Assembly (NCBI RefSeq): GCF_904067045.1
Contig: NZ_CAJFDC010000014.1
Span: 310,001 to 374,000 of the forward strand
Source of the DNA: Pseudomonas sp. FEN
Lineage (GTDB): Bacteria > Pseudomonadota > Gammaproteobacteria > Pseudomonadales > Pseudomonadaceae
Reading direction: 5' to 3'
DNA length: 64,000 nucleotides
Shown: piece by piece, positions 27,440 through 37,348 of the stretch
How positions within the stretch are numbered: the stretch's first letter is position 1
Layout of the letters: the number at the start of each line of letters is the position of its first letter
Translations under genes and position numbers: made by a program
Notes under the pieces: model-generated
Databases searched by the model: none
Told to the model about the DNA's origin: nothing
What the model saw: only the letters and a program-made list of their open reading frames with translations

Positions 27440-27721
27440 TCATGATTGCCGTTCACGAATGAGATCCGTCGTTAATTCGATGCACTCCAAAGCCTCTTTG
27501 ATGACTGGAAAGTAAATACTTCCCTTCTCGCTGAGCGCCACCCGCCCCGGCAGTCGGTAGAAAAGCGCCGCGCCAAGGTAGCGCTCCAACGAAGCAATCT
27601 GGTGACTAATTGCCGACTGGGTCAAGTGCAACTTTTCAGCGGCCAGCTTGAAGCTTTGTAACCGCGCGATTTCTTCAAATACCTTCAGCTTCGATAGGGG
27701 TGGAAGTGCTCTAAGTACCAT
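27440..27721 (-). pseudogene. Truncated LysR-type regulator (DNA-binding domain only)
   Basis: 93 codons matching the N-terminal winged helix of LysR regulators: LPPLSKLKVFEEIARLQSFK, AAEKLHLTQSAISHQIASLE and FYRLPGRVALSEKG. The frame stops after IRERQS, whereas full proteins have about 300 residues with a ligand-binding domain. Downstream sequence shows no continuation, so this is a 3' deletion rather than a point mutation. The LPPLS-LKVFE start and ISHQI wording resemble GcvA-type regulators. A free HTH could still bind DNA, but without the oligomerisation domain a function is doubtful. Confidence 0.75.
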
Positions 27722-27871
27722 TTAATCCCCAACTCGTGACTCACTAAAAAACACCTGATCGAGCAGTACACCATCGGTACAGAGACCGCCATTCATATGA
27801 CCTTTTTCAAAAAGGCCAAGATCAGCTAGATCTCCATACCGTCTGTTTAGCGCTAAAAACAGAGGCCAATA

Positions 27872-29236
27872 TCAACGTGTACCACGGCGCCTCAACTCAG
27901 CAGGGTTAAAGTAATCACTTGGCGGATTGGGCAGATCAAAATCAATACCGCGTGGTTCCTCGCTGTCAAGTTTCTGTGCCACATAGCGACGAGACTGCAG
28001 ATCATGAAACACGTCCACCGCCGACCAGATAGTAGGTAAATTGTAGTAGTTGATCAGATAGGAAATCGACACGCGCCACAATTCACCATGGCCATCGTAC
28101 TGATCAGCCAGGACGATCTGCCAGCTGTCCTCATCAAAGTACAATGTGCGTTTAGAGTACAAATGACGCGCATTGGCCTTCAATGTCCCCTCCACTACCC
28201 ATACGCGATGCAGCTCGTTACGGGTGTATACGGGGTTGAGGTGTCCAGGTTTTAAAATATCCTTGTACGCCAGACCAGCCTGGGTCATTTTGTAATTATT
28301 ATAGGGAATATAAATCTCTTTCTTCCCGATCAGCTTCCAGTCAAAACGATCGGGCGATCCGTTGAACATGTCCTTGCTATCCAGTGTCATCAACCCGTCG
28401 CTGTCTCCGGGCGTATCGTAGGCCAGCGTCGGCGCTCGCCGTACCCGGCGCGTTCCAGGTTCATAAGCCCATGCCAGACGCGGTTCCTTTACCTGGTCCA
28501 TGGTTTCATAGACAAGGTCAACCTCCCCAGCGCTTCGCGGCGGACTAAGGGCTACGCTGAAATAGTGAAACATGACGTTTTGCAGCTGAGCAAAACTGGA
28601 CTTCTGATCGTAGTAATTGAACAGAACTTCCTGTTGATACTTGTACATCGTGAAGTTGCCGTTTGTGTCTACCGATGCCTCGTTGAGTGGCTGCACCAGG
28701 TGCGTTCCGCGATAACGCGCAAGATGGTTCCAGACGGCTTCGACACCGCTCTGCGGTATCGGGAACGGGATCCCTCCGAAAGCATCGGAAAAGCCGTCGC
28801 CGCCTTCCTGCAATTTCGCGCTGGTCGCGTTCTTCAGTGTATTGTCGTAAACCCACTGTGGTGCAGCGGCCGTGCGCCGAGCCTGGTAAACCGGCATTTG
28901 ATAACTGCCGGGATAGGTCTTGAACATCGCGATCTGGCCGGCTGTCAGCTTATCCTTGTAATGCTCCAGATTGGCCGCCGTGATGGTGAACAGTGGCTTG
29001 TCCTCTGGAAAGGGGTCAATGTAGTGATCCCCCGATTTGTAAGGTGTTGGCGGTTTGATCAACCCTCCGGTCCAGGCCGGAATGCTGCCATCGGCGTTAC
29101 CGGCACGCTCGGCTCCCATCGGCGTTAAAACGGTGCCGAGTTTCTGTGCTTCCTGAGCAGAAACAGCCGCTTCGACCGTGACCGCAAAAGATCCAAGCAT
29201 CAGGGTCATGCTCAAAAGCGATGCTACTTTAAACAT
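27872..29236 (-). CDS. DUF1329 exported protein
   Basis: 454 residues with a cleavable signal peptide (MFKVASLLSMTLMLGSFAVT, cleavage near VEAA) and the DUF1329 pattern throughout: LTPMGAERAGNADGSIPAWT, GLIKPPTPYKSGDHYIDPFP, VEAVWNHLARYRG, RRAPTLAYDTPG, DRFDWKLIGKKEIYIPYNNY and HRVWVVEGTLKANARH. The ATG at 29234-29236 follows GGAGA by 7 bases, better than a TTG at 29251. DUF1329 proteins are periplasmic, LolA/LppX-like in fold by family knowledge, and nearly always pair with DUF1302 proteins, as here. The pair is associated with catabolism of hydrophobic compounds; molecular function is not established. Confidence 0.85.
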   Translation of the reverse strand: MFKVASLLSMTLMLGSFAVTVEAAVSAQEAQKLGTVLTPMGAERAGNADGSIPAWTGGLIKPPTPYKSGDHYIDPFPEDKPLFTITAANLEHYKDKLTAGQIAMFKTYPGSYQMPVYQARRTAAAPQWVYDNTLKNATSAKLQEGGDGFSDAFGGIPFPIPQSGVEAVWNHLARYRGTHLVQPLNEASVDTNGNFTMYKYQQEVLFNYYDQKSSFAQLQNVMFHYFSVALSPPRSAGEVDLVYETMDQVKEPRLAWAYEPGTRRVRRAPTLAYDTPGDSDGLMTLDSKDMFNGSPDRFDWKLIGKKEIYIPYNNYKMTQAGLAYKDILKPGHLNPVYTRNELHRVWVVEGTLKANARHLYSKRTLYFDEDSWQIVLADQYDGHGELWRVSISYLINYYNLPTIWSAVDVFHDLQSRRYVAQKLDSEEPRGIDFDLPNPPSDYFNPAELRRRGTR

Positions 29237-29274
29237 AGTGAGTCTCCGCAAGCGGTGTGTTGAAAAACGACGGA

Positions 29275-31202
29275 TCAGAAGGAGTACTTGACGTCGAAAC
29301 TGACATTGTCCCGATCACGCAAGGTATTGCTCCTCCCTGCCCCGGAAAATGTGGTGTATTGAAGTTCGGTCTCCAAGCCGCCCCGATAATCCGCCTTGAT
29401 GCCAAAGGTGTATGCCTTACGACCTTCCATAAAGTTTCCATCAAGATCGGAGTTCCCCTTGAAGTCGTCCGAATAGTTAAAAGAGGGTGAAATATTGACA
29501 CCGGCATAAACATCATTCCAGGTGCCGGTTACAACCACGGTGTAACCGTAGGACTCACGACTGATCGGTGAATCGGACAAATCAGGCGAACCGGCAAATT
29601 TTCTAACTTCTGGATTGGGGGTAAAGGCGGTATAGGTCAGGTTGCCGCGCAGACTCTCAGTCGCCAGCTCGGCAATACCGACCAGCGAATCAAAGCCCAG
29701 TGCGGGACCAAAATTGTAGATCGTCCCCACCGAAGCATTGAAGGACTCCACGCGCGTATAGTTATTCAACGTACCGTTGCGGCAAAGCTGTTTACCTGAT
29801 ACTTGAACACAGGCCTGGGCCGCCGACACCGACGCATCATAAATATTGGTTGAGCCTGAGACTCCCTGCCCCAGAATGTCGCCTAGCAGATCATTAGTTG
29901 CACTGATACTGATCGGCAAATTGGGCCGATAGGCCAGCTCGCCAAACAACGAAGCATTGCCCAAGGTGGTATTGAAGCTGAAACCGTACATACGGACGTC
30001 TTCGACATACGCCCGCTGTACCACGGCGTTACCCACCATATCCAAGGTAGCAATGGCTCCCGCATTGTTGCCGGCCACGCCCGATAATGTTGACAGGTTG
30101 ACGCCTTGATAATTACCGAGTCCGATGGACTCCAGCGGTTCCTTGGTATGGTAATTAACGAAATAAAAACCAAAATCCGTGTAATTCAGCGCTTGCGCAA
30201 TGTAGTGGAAGTTAATCCCAAACTGGCCGCTGTCTCGGGCCTTTTCGTCGTTGCCGACATTAGCCACCTTGAAGATACCAGTACTTGGGTCCATGAAACT
30301 GTTAAGGCCATAAGGGCCGGCCCCCAGACGCGCACCAGGAACGCCTGCGGCAATGCTCTGGTAAGCGGCGAAAGCCGGCGCCAATGCGGGGACTTGTACG
30401 TAGGCTTGTTTACCGCCCTTGCCAAACAGGTCCGTCGTCGAATAGTAAGTGCCCACCGGATCCAGGGAGCTTTCTTTCCAATCCACCTGGTAGAAAGCCT
30501 CCATGGACAAGTTATCGGTCAGCCCCAAGTTGAAACTGAGGGCGCCCACTGGCACCAGGACTTCCTTGAGTTGCGAGCCGGGCAAGCGAAATTTGGTAAC
30601 ATCCAAGGGATTGGTGGTATTGACCCCCCTCGATAGAATACACTTTCGCCCCAATTGAATACTTGCTTGCCCACACGAACAGACAGGGGGTGATCCAGCG
30701 GTTCCCATTTACCATAAATATAGGCATCTAGTATTTGTGCGCCTTTCCCGGCATCACGCCGTGCTTCATAAGTGAAGCGGTCGTCCTTGGGAGTGTTTTG
30801 ACTAGGTTCAACGATAGCCGAGTTCTTGTAATAATCCGTGTGATTATTCATGATCTGGCTGTCGTAAAAAGCCGTCCCTCGGAGAAAGACACCATAATTC
30901 TGATACGTGGCACCTAACTCTGACGTTAGCTTATACACTTGCGAAATAAGACCCGGGCCAAAATTTCGATCCCCGTCATTGCCGTTGAAGGCATCGTTAT
31001 TCTTGTCCTGCCCCTGTACTCGCCATGCACTCCCGTAAGAAATTGTCGAGTCGAGAGATCCTTTGACCTCACGATCCAGAAAACTAAACTCCACGGCACC
31101 TGCAGAAGGAACAACCAACACCGTTGGTAATAAGCCAACCAGCACCAAACCCGCTCTGGCGCGCACGCACACCCTTCCAAGTTTCCAGTTATTATTGCTC
31201 AT
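29275..31202 (-). pseudogene. DUF1302 outer-membrane protein gene, interrupted by a frameshift at a G6 run
   Basis: Two overlapping frames together make one DUF1302 protein of about 640 residues. The first (31202 down to about 30630) gives the signal peptide and FSFLDREVKGSLDSTISYGS through VRVGKQVFNWGESVFYRGG. The second resumes with VNTTNPLDVTKFRLPGSQLK and continues to a C-terminal beta-strand ending FDVKYSF, as expected for an outer-membrane barrel. The switch falls at six consecutive C on the plus strand (30624-30629); one more G in the coding strand restores the frame. This may be a real mutation, phase variation or a sequencing error. It pairs with the DUF1329 gene 38 bases downstream. 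Confidence 0.8.
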
Positions 31203-31381
31203 TCGCACATTGCTCCGCGGCAGTTATTATTATTTTTACGCCTCACCTCTAAGGGTTAGTGCGCGTCCTCTCAGGGCCACCCATGAGGTGAACCTGCGGA
31301 TAAACTCTTCAATGTTCAGATACCGTTGCTTACATCAAGCCGGCGATACATCAGTTGCAAAACACCGGATGAATACGTGAA

Positions 31382-32179
31382 TTAATCCAACTCACGGGAA
31401 ACCACATACGCCGAAATATTTCCGGTCAGCGTTCTGGAGGGTGAAATACGTGCAAGCCATGTCACGATGTTATTGCTCAGCCCAGGCATCACTGCCGTAC
31501 GACCCGCGTGCATGGCCCGGTAGCCGATCCGTGCAATATCATCCGGCTGGCTGTAACCGAGCTTGGCCATGCGACGCTCATCAACCAACCCGGCGGCCAC
31601 GAAAAAATTGGTTCGCGTCGGCCCGGGAGCCAAATGGGTACAGGTAACACCCGTGCGTCGTAAATCATGGGACAGCGATTCGGATACGCTGATGACATAA
31701 GCCTTGGAGGCGGCATAAGCAGCCTCCAGACCATGGGGAACCACATACCCAGCCGAAGAGCTGAGATTCAGGATGCGACCGTGACCTCGCTCAATCATCG
31801 GCCTCACGTAATACAGGGTGAGCTGCGATAACGTGACGATGTTGAGTTGAAGCATCGCGGTGAGTTGTGTCGCGTCGTAGTCCTGATACGCGAGACCGAC
31901 AATACCGACTCCCGCGTTGTTGACCAGGAACTCGATCGGCAGCCCCAGCGCATTCACTTGCTCGATCAAACGCCCTGCAGCTCCAGGCACGGATAGGTCT
32001 TCGCAGACCCCATGAGCTTCGATGGGATATGACCCCTTCAGCTCAGCCGCCAACGCCTGCAATTTGTCACGACTGCGTGGACTGGAACACAACACCAGAC
32101 CGATACCATCACGGGCGAACAACTTGGCCAATTCGGCCCCAATCCCACCAGTTGCTCCCGTAATCAATGCGTAGCGCAT
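31382..32179 (-). CDS. Short-chain dehydrogenase/reductase
   Basis: Classical SDR, 265 residues: TGATGGIG, the acidic strand end SSPRSRDKL, NNAG (EFLVNNAGVGIVG), the LNLSSSAGYV serine block and YAASK with active-site Tyr and Lys. The ATG at 32177-32179 follows AAAGG by 8 bases, better than a GTG at 32188. It is transcribed away from the five-gene plus-strand operon starting at 32435 and toward the DUF1302 gene, 180 bases ahead. Similarity to the SDR at 12694 (loop and C-terminal pattern) suggests a shared subfamily with unknown substrate. Confidence 0.87.
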   Translation of the reverse strand: MRYALITGATGGIGAELAKLFARDGIGLVLCSSPRSRDKLQALAAELKGSYPIEAHGVCEDLSVPGAAGRLIEQVNALGLPIEFLVNNAGVGIVGLAYQDYDATQLTAMLQLNIVTLSQLTLYYVRPMIERGHGRILNLSSSAGYVVPHGLEAAYAASKAYVISVSESLSHDLRRTGVTCTHLAPGPTRTNFFVAAGLVDERRMAKLGYSQPDDIARIGYRAMHAGRTAVMPGLSNNIVTWLARISPSRTLTGNISAYVVSRELD

Positions 32180-32434
32180 CACTCTCACCTTTCTTCTTAT
32201 TGGGGGCCAGTCGTTGGATTCGAGTGTAAAACCAGAGCCACTTATATCCGCATAGGCCCAAAGGCCAGTTTCGGGTCAGTTCCGGCCACCCAGATGCCGG
32301 ACTCGCTGGCCTGTTCGGACCCCTAGAACGGCCTCGTTTACCCTTGGTAGTGGTTACCCGCCCCTCCTATCCTCCTTCCACGACAGCGAGGCATGCCCGC
32401 CCCCCCTCTTCGATGATCATGCAGAGAAAGCCCA

Positions 32435-33667
32435 ATGAGCCGTGTAGCCACAAAAACAAAAAAATCCGTTGAAACGCCGATACACGCCTACCCCTACTAC
32501 CGCACTGCCCTGGCTGGTCATCGACTGCCAGCGGCTTTCATCGACCTTGATCACTTCACCATCAACCTGGAACACCTGCGCTTGCGCGCCGGCAACCTGC
32601 CAATACGGCTGGTCACCAAGTCGGTTCGCTCGGTGGAGATGATCCGCAGAATCATGTCTGCCGGATCGTTCATGAGAGGCCTGTTGTGTTACTCGGTGGG
32701 AGAGGCGGCATGGCTGGCAAGCGAGGGGTTTGACGACATTGTGGTGGCCTATCCAAGCGTGGAAATCACCGAGATCAGAGCAGCGGCGACACAGATTCGA
32801 AACGGCTGCTCCATTACGCTGATGGTCGACAGCTTCGAACAAGTGATTCAGATCAATCAAATCGCGTTGACCGAAGGCGTGGTTATTCCGCTGGCCATCG
32901 ACTTGGATATGTCCTCATCTTTTCCAGGCATCTACTTTGGTGTACACCGTTCTCCCGTTCATGACGTCTCGACCGCCATCAAGTTGGGACGGGCAATCGC
33001 CGAATGTAAAAATGTCGTCCTGCAGGGACTTATGGGCTACGAGGGGCAGATCGCCGGCTTGATGGACGATGTGCCAGGAGAAGCCATCAAAAGCGGCGTA
33101 ATTCGCTACCTCAAGGGCAGGTCGATCATTGAGGTCAATGCCCGGCGCCAGGCCGTGGTGGAAGCCTTGAAAAAAGAAGGGCATCTGCTGCGCTTCGTCA
33201 ACGGCGGCGGCACGGGCAGCTTTGAAAGTACCCGCCTGGACCCTTCGGTGACAGAACTGGCAGCAGGTTCGGGTCTCTATGCACCGACGTTGTTTGATCA
33301 CTATAGAGGGTTCAAATTACTGCCCACCGCCGGCTTTGCCTTGCCGGTGACACGCGTGCCAAAAGATGGCGTCGTGACCTGTTCGGGAGGCGGTTACATC
33401 GCCTCGGGCCCCATTGGTAAAGACCGTTTACCGCAGCCGTGGCTACCGGCCGGGTGCAGCTTGCTCGATAACGAGTCCGCCGGTGAAGTGCAAACCCCGG
33501 TGCGTCACACACTGGTGAAAACACCGGCGATTGGCGATCCCATCCTGTTTCGCCATGCCAAAGCCGGCGAACTCTGCGAGCGCTTCAACGAGCTGTTGCT
33601 GATCCAGAACGGGCGGGTAATCGACAAAGTTCGAACTTACAGAGGCGAAAGAAAGAGCTTCTTCTAA
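32435..33667 (+). CDS. PLP-dependent D-threonine aldolase/alanine-racemase-fold enzyme
   Basis: Fold-type III PLP enzyme, 410 residues, of the D-threonine aldolase/D-serine dehydratase-like group. The barrel begins LPAAFIDLDHFTINLEHLRL. The predicted PLP lysine is Lys62 (IRLVTKSVRSVEMI), followed by LLCYSVGEAAWLASEG. VNGGGTGSF is the phosphate-binding glycine loop, and a C-terminal metal-dependent domain follows. The usual reaction is retro-aldol cleavage of a D-beta-hydroxy amino acid, or its dehydration. It is the first gene of a five-gene operon (gaps 33-58 bases) with an aldehyde dehydrogenase next, which fits cleavage to an aldehyde that is then oxidised. Confidence 0.8.
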   Translation: MSRVATKTKKSVETPIHAYPYYRTALAGHRLPAAFIDLDHFTINLEHLRLRAGNLPIRLVTKSVRSVEMIRRIMSAGSFMRGLLCYSVGEAAWLASEGFDDIVVAYPSVEITEIRAAATQIRNGCSITLMVDSFEQVIQINQIALTEGVVIPLAIDLDMSSSFPGIYFGVHRSPVHDVSTAIKLGRAIAECKNVVLQGLMGYEGQIAGLMDDVPGEAIKSGVIRYLKGRSIIEVNARRQAVVEALKKEGHLLRFVNGGGTGSFESTRLDPSVTELAAGSGLYAPTLFDHYRGFKLLPTAGFALPVTRVPKDGVVTCSGGGYIASGPIGKDRLPQPWLPAGCSLLDNESAGEVQTPVRHTLVKTPAIGDPILFRHAKAGELCERFNELLLIQNGRVIDKVRTYRGERKSFF

Positions 33668-33725
33668 CCGATGCCCTGAACGCCTCTCGTGTTCCACCCT
33701 TGCGATCCACCGATGGAAAATAAAA

Positions 33726-35162
33726 ATGAGCCATTCCGCGCATTCAGTGACACCGCTATTCGACTCAGTCAACGAGCTGCAGTCCCTTTTCGACGCTCAG
33801 CGGCACGCCGTTCGACACAACAGCGCACCGTCCTATGTGCAACGCATTCACGCACTGGATACGTTGGCGCAGATGGTCAAGAGCAACCGTCAGAAGCTAC
33901 TCGAGACGATCTCCATGGACTTTGGCAACCGTTCGTTTGCCGAAACTGAACTGGGCGAGTTGATGCCCATTCTGAACAGTATCAAGTATGTGTGCGCGCA
34001 CCTGAAAACGTGGATGCGGCCCCACAAGCGCAAGGTCGGCATGGCCTTCAAACCAGCCAGTGCCTGGGTGGTCCATGAGCCTCTAGGGGTCGTCGGCATC
34101 ATGGCCCCTTGGAACTACCCTCTGACACTGACTTTGGTGCCCCTGATCGAAGCACTGGCAGCGGGTAATCGAGTCATAATCAAGCCTTCTGAGCTCACCC
34201 CGCGCACTGCCGAATTGCTGAAAGACCTGATCGGTTCAGCCTTTCCCAAGAATCAGGTCACCATCGTCACCGGCGGCCCGGAAATAGCCGCGCACTTCAG
34301 CACCCTACCCTTTGATCACTTGCTGTTCACCGGTTCGACACGGATCGGCCGACAGGTAATGGCCGCGGCCGCCCCAAACCTTACCCCAGTCACCTTGGAG
34401 CTCGGGGGTAAATCGCCAGTGGTACTTTGCCGTGACTACTCGCTGAAGAAAGCCGCACGAATTATTGCCATAGGCAAGTTCTTCAACGCTGGCCAAACCT
34501 GCGTTGCTCCCGATTACCTGCTGGTCCCGCGCGACCTGACCGAGATATTCGCGACAGCTTTGCTCGATGAGGCAAAAGCCTTATACCCAACCATAGCGGG
34601 CAACAAGGACTACACCTCAATCATTTCCCCACGTCACTACGAGCGTCTGGATGACATGATCGAGCAAGCCAAATGGGCCGGAGCCAAGACCTGGCAACTG
34701 AACCAGGAAGGCGCGGCGCAAGAGCGCAAGATTGTGCCAACGATCCTGACCGAGGTCTCTCTGGAGACCACTGTCATGCGCGAGGAAATCTTCGGTCCCA
34801 TCCTGCCGATTATTGGCTATGACACCCTTGAACAGGCCATTGATCTCATCAACGACCGGCCCAAGCCACTGGCGCTCTATTGCTTCTCCCATGACACGCA
34901 GGTCATTAAACAGGTCCTCGAGCGGACCCGCTCCGGAGGCGTGACGATCAACGGCACCATGCTGCATGCCACTCAGGAAGATCTACCGTTCGGGGGCGTC
35001 GGAGAAAGCGGCACCGGTGCCTACCATGGTTATGATGGGTTCGTGCAGATGTCCCATGCGCGTGGCGTATTCAAGCTAAGCCGCTTCAATATGTCCCATC
35101 GAATCGCAGCCCCTTACGGAAAATTGACCCGTCTCATCACTCGCTTGATGCTCGGAAAGTAA
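33726..35162 (+). CDS. Aldehyde dehydrogenase, coniferyl-aldehyde dehydrogenase-like
   Basis: NAD(P)-dependent aldehyde dehydrogenase, 478 residues. It has APWNYPLTLTLVPLIEALAA, general-base Glu225 (VTLELGGKSPVVL) and catalytic Cys259 (FNAGQTCVAPDYLLV). The short C-terminus (LITRLMLGK) is that of the fatty/coniferyl aldehyde branch rather than the betaine-aldehyde branch. It would oxidise an aldehyde, possibly that made by the upstream aldolase-like enzyme. Second gene of the operon. Confidence 0.88.
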   Translation: MSHSAHSVTPLFDSVNELQSLFDAQRHAVRHNSAPSYVQRIHALDTLAQMVKSNRQKLLETISMDFGNRSFAETELGELMPILNSIKYVCAHLKTWMRPHKRKVGMAFKPASAWVVHEPLGVVGIMAPWNYPLTLTLVPLIEALAAGNRVIIKPSELTPRTAELLKDLIGSAFPKNQVTIVTGGPEIAAHFSTLPFDHLLFTGSTRIGRQVMAAAAPNLTPVTLELGGKSPVVLCRDYSLKKAARIIAIGKFFNAGQTCVAPDYLLVPRDLTEIFATALLDEAKALYPTIAGNKDYTSIISPRHYERLDDMIEQAKWAGAKTWQLNQEGAAQERKIVPTILTEVSLETTVMREEIFGPILPIIGYDTLEQAIDLINDRPKPLALYCFSHDTQVIKQVLERTRSGGVTINGTMLHATQEDLPFGGVGESGTGAYHGYDGFVQMSHARGVFKLSRFNMSHRIAAPYGKLTRLITRLMLGK

Positions 35163-35196
35163 TTCGTCCTCCCAGAATAACAAGCAAGGTGAAACG

Positions 35197-36384
35197 ATGA
35201 ATTCAGCTCTCACAGCAACGCCCATGCGTCCAGAACTAAGTTTTGGCGCCGTCATACGACTGGCTCTGGCTTACTCTTTGGCCACCAGTGGACTTGTTCT
35301 GACGCCCTTTCTCGTCGCCGCCGTCATGCTGCGATTCCAGCTCGACGAGAGCATCGCCACGCAAATAGCCGGGGTTGAAATACTCGGGGTGGCTCTCAGC
35401 TGTGCCTTCATGCCGCGCTGGATTGCCCGTGCATCGCGCAGTTTTACCCATGTCGCCATCCTGGGGGTTATCGCTGGCCAACTGTTCAGTTCCCTCGCCA
35501 CAACCATTACAGCCATCAGTATTGCTCGCGGTTTTACCGGTATTTGCGAAGGTGTTCTGTTCGTCATTGTCGCTGCCGGTATTTCCCAACGCGTCGCTGC
35601 AGATCAACTCTGGGGCAAGATCAATCTGCTCGCAGGGATCATCAACGGCAGCATTCTGGTGATCATTTCCTACCTGCCTCAAGACTGGTTGGGGCGCTGG
35701 CTGTTTCTGTTGTTGTTCAGCGTCGCCGTGCTCGCGGCCCCAGCGATCCACGGGATTGGCCGGTTTACCGGTCAAGCGGTTCAATCTCGCCCCTGCAGCC
35801 GTATGCCGATTCGCCTGGTACTGACCATCTGGATCGTTACGGTACTGGTCTATGGCATTCAGGCTTCCCAATGGGCGGTTTCCGGCATCGTCGGAAGTCA
35901 CGCCGGGCTCTCGCCATCAATGATTGGCATCTTGTTGTCGGTGTCGTCCTTACTGGGATTCGCCGGTGCGGTCATCCCCTCGCTGCGTGTCAGTCACCTA
36001 CATCGATTGACCATCATCTGGCTCGCACAACTGGGTCTGATCGGCTCGATCATCTGGTTCTTTCGCGCTACCGACGGCTGGTCGTACTTCCTGAGTCAGT
36101 TGACTCTCAACTGCTCCTTCTTCGTCATCATTCCGTTTATGACGGGCCTGCTTTCCGAAGTTGACCCCGACGGTTCACTGGTAGCCCGCAGCGTTGTTGT
36201 CACCTTTATTGGCGCAGGTCTCGGCACGGCAGTGGCCGGATCACTGTTCGCTCAGTTTGGTGGAGTCCAACTCTCCTACGGCCTGGGCCTGGGAATCGCG
36301 GCTGCGCTGCCCTTTGTCTGGTTGGCACTGCGCGGCAGCGACCTCCATCTCGCGGGAACATCGGCACAACAACTGCCTGACTGA
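35197..36384 (+). CDS. Major facilitator superfamily transporter
   Basis: MFS permease, 395 residues, with twelve predicted membrane segments and N-terminal and C-terminal halves of similar length. A recognisable stretch is the region around AISIARGFTGICEGVLFVIV. The usual loop 2-3 motif is degenerate (ALSCAFMPRWIARASR). The ATG follows AAGGTG by 6 bases. It sits 34 bases behind the aldehyde dehydrogenase gene and the same distance before the SMP-30 gene, so it probably carries the operon's substrate or a product. Drug efflux cannot be excluded. Confidence 0.85.
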   Translation: MNSALTATPMRPELSFGAVIRLALAYSLATSGLVLTPFLVAAVMLRFQLDESIATQIAGVEILGVALSCAFMPRWIARASRSFTHVAILGVIAGQLFSSLATTITAISIARGFTGICEGVLFVIVAAGISQRVAADQLWGKINLLAGIINGSILVIISYLPQDWLGRWLFLLLFSVAVLAAPAIHGIGRFTGQAVQSRPCSRMPIRLVLTIWIVTVLVYGIQASQWAVSGIVGSHAGLSPSMIGILLSVSSLLGFAGAVIPSLRVSHLHRLTIIWLAQLGLIGSIIWFFRATDGWSYFLSQLTLNCSFFVIIPFMTGLLSEVDPDGSLVARSVVVTFIGAGLGTAVAGSLFAQFGGVQLSYGLGLGIAAALPFVWLALRGSDLHLAGTSAQQLPD

Positions 36385-36417
36385 TCCGCTCTCTCACTCC
36401 ATCAGGAAGACCGAACC

Positions 36418-37311
36418 GTGGACATTATTGAACCCTTGATCACCGTTTGCACAGAAGTACCTTTTCAACTCGCAGAAAGCCCCTTATGGGATGCGCACCG
36501 CGAGGTGTTGTGGTTCGTCGATATCGATGCACCTGCCCTCTTCAGCTTCCACCCGGTTACCCGTGAACTGACGCGCTTCGATATGCCGTCTCCTATCGGC
36601 TGTATTGGCCTGACCCACGATAATCGGATTATCGCGGGTCTTAAGTCGGGCGTACATATATTCGATCCACAGACCCGTAAGCTGCAGTTTCTGGTCAACC
36701 CGGAACCCGACCGCCCGGACAATCGCCTCAACGATGGCAAGATTGGCCCTGACGGCTGCTTCTGGGTCGGTAGCATGGATCAAAACAGCATCAACACCAC
36801 CGGCGCACTGTTTCGCGTGACCCCCTACGGCCAGTCCACCCGGGTGCTGGACAACCTGTTCGTCTCGAATGGGCTGGCATGGAGCCCGGACCACCGCACG
36901 ATGTATCACACCGATGGCATCAGTGCGGCGATCAACGCCTACGACTTCGACCCTGTCAGCGGTGAAATTTCAAACCCGCGGGTACTCATCACACTCGATT
37001 TCGAAGAAACCGGCTGGCCTGACGGCGGCACCGTTGATCTTGAGGGCAACTACTGGAGCGCGGGCATCTACCGAGGAAAGATCAATCAGATCTCGCCGCA
37101 GGGCGAGTTGCTGCGCAGCCTCCAGATGCCAGTGATCGGCACGACCATGCCGTGCTTCGGCGGTATCGACGGTCGTACTCTGTTCATTACATCGCTTACG
37201 GTTGAAGTAGACGACCAGGAGCAAGCCGGCACATTGCTCTCTTGCGATATCGATATTCAAGGCGCCCCAATCTTCAAGTTCGGACAGCCCGCTCCATCAC
37301 CCTCCCATTGA
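36418..37311 (+). CDS. SMP-30/gluconolactonase-family lactonase
   Basis: Six-bladed beta-propeller metal-dependent lactonase, 297 residues, starting at GTG (MDIIEPLITVC). The metal-site motifs of the family are visible: the glutamate in LAESPLWD, the asparagine in RLNDGKIGPDGCFWVG, and the asparagine and aspartate in SNGLAWSPDHRTMYHTD. It hydrolyses a sugar-acid or other lactone in known relatives. Placement in an operon with an aldolase-like enzyme, two dehydrogenases and a transporter suggests a lactone intermediate. The GTG follows AGGAAG. Confidence 0.87.
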   Translation: MDIIEPLITVCTEVPFQLAESPLWDAHREVLWFVDIDAPALFSFHPVTRELTRFDMPSPIGCIGLTHDNRIIAGLKSGVHIFDPQTRKLQFLVNPEPDRPDNRLNDGKIGPDGCFWVGSMDQNSINTTGALFRVTPYGQSTRVLDNLFVSNGLAWSPDHRTMYHTDGISAAINAYDFDPVSGEISNPRVLITLDFEETGWPDGGTVDLEGNYWSAGIYRGKINQISPQGELLRSLQMPVIGTTMPCFGGIDGRTLFITSLTVEVDDQEQAGTLLSCDIDIQGAPIFKFGQPAPSPSH

Positions 37312-37348
37312 TCTGCCCCACCCTGGTGGTGACCACAGGAACAACATC

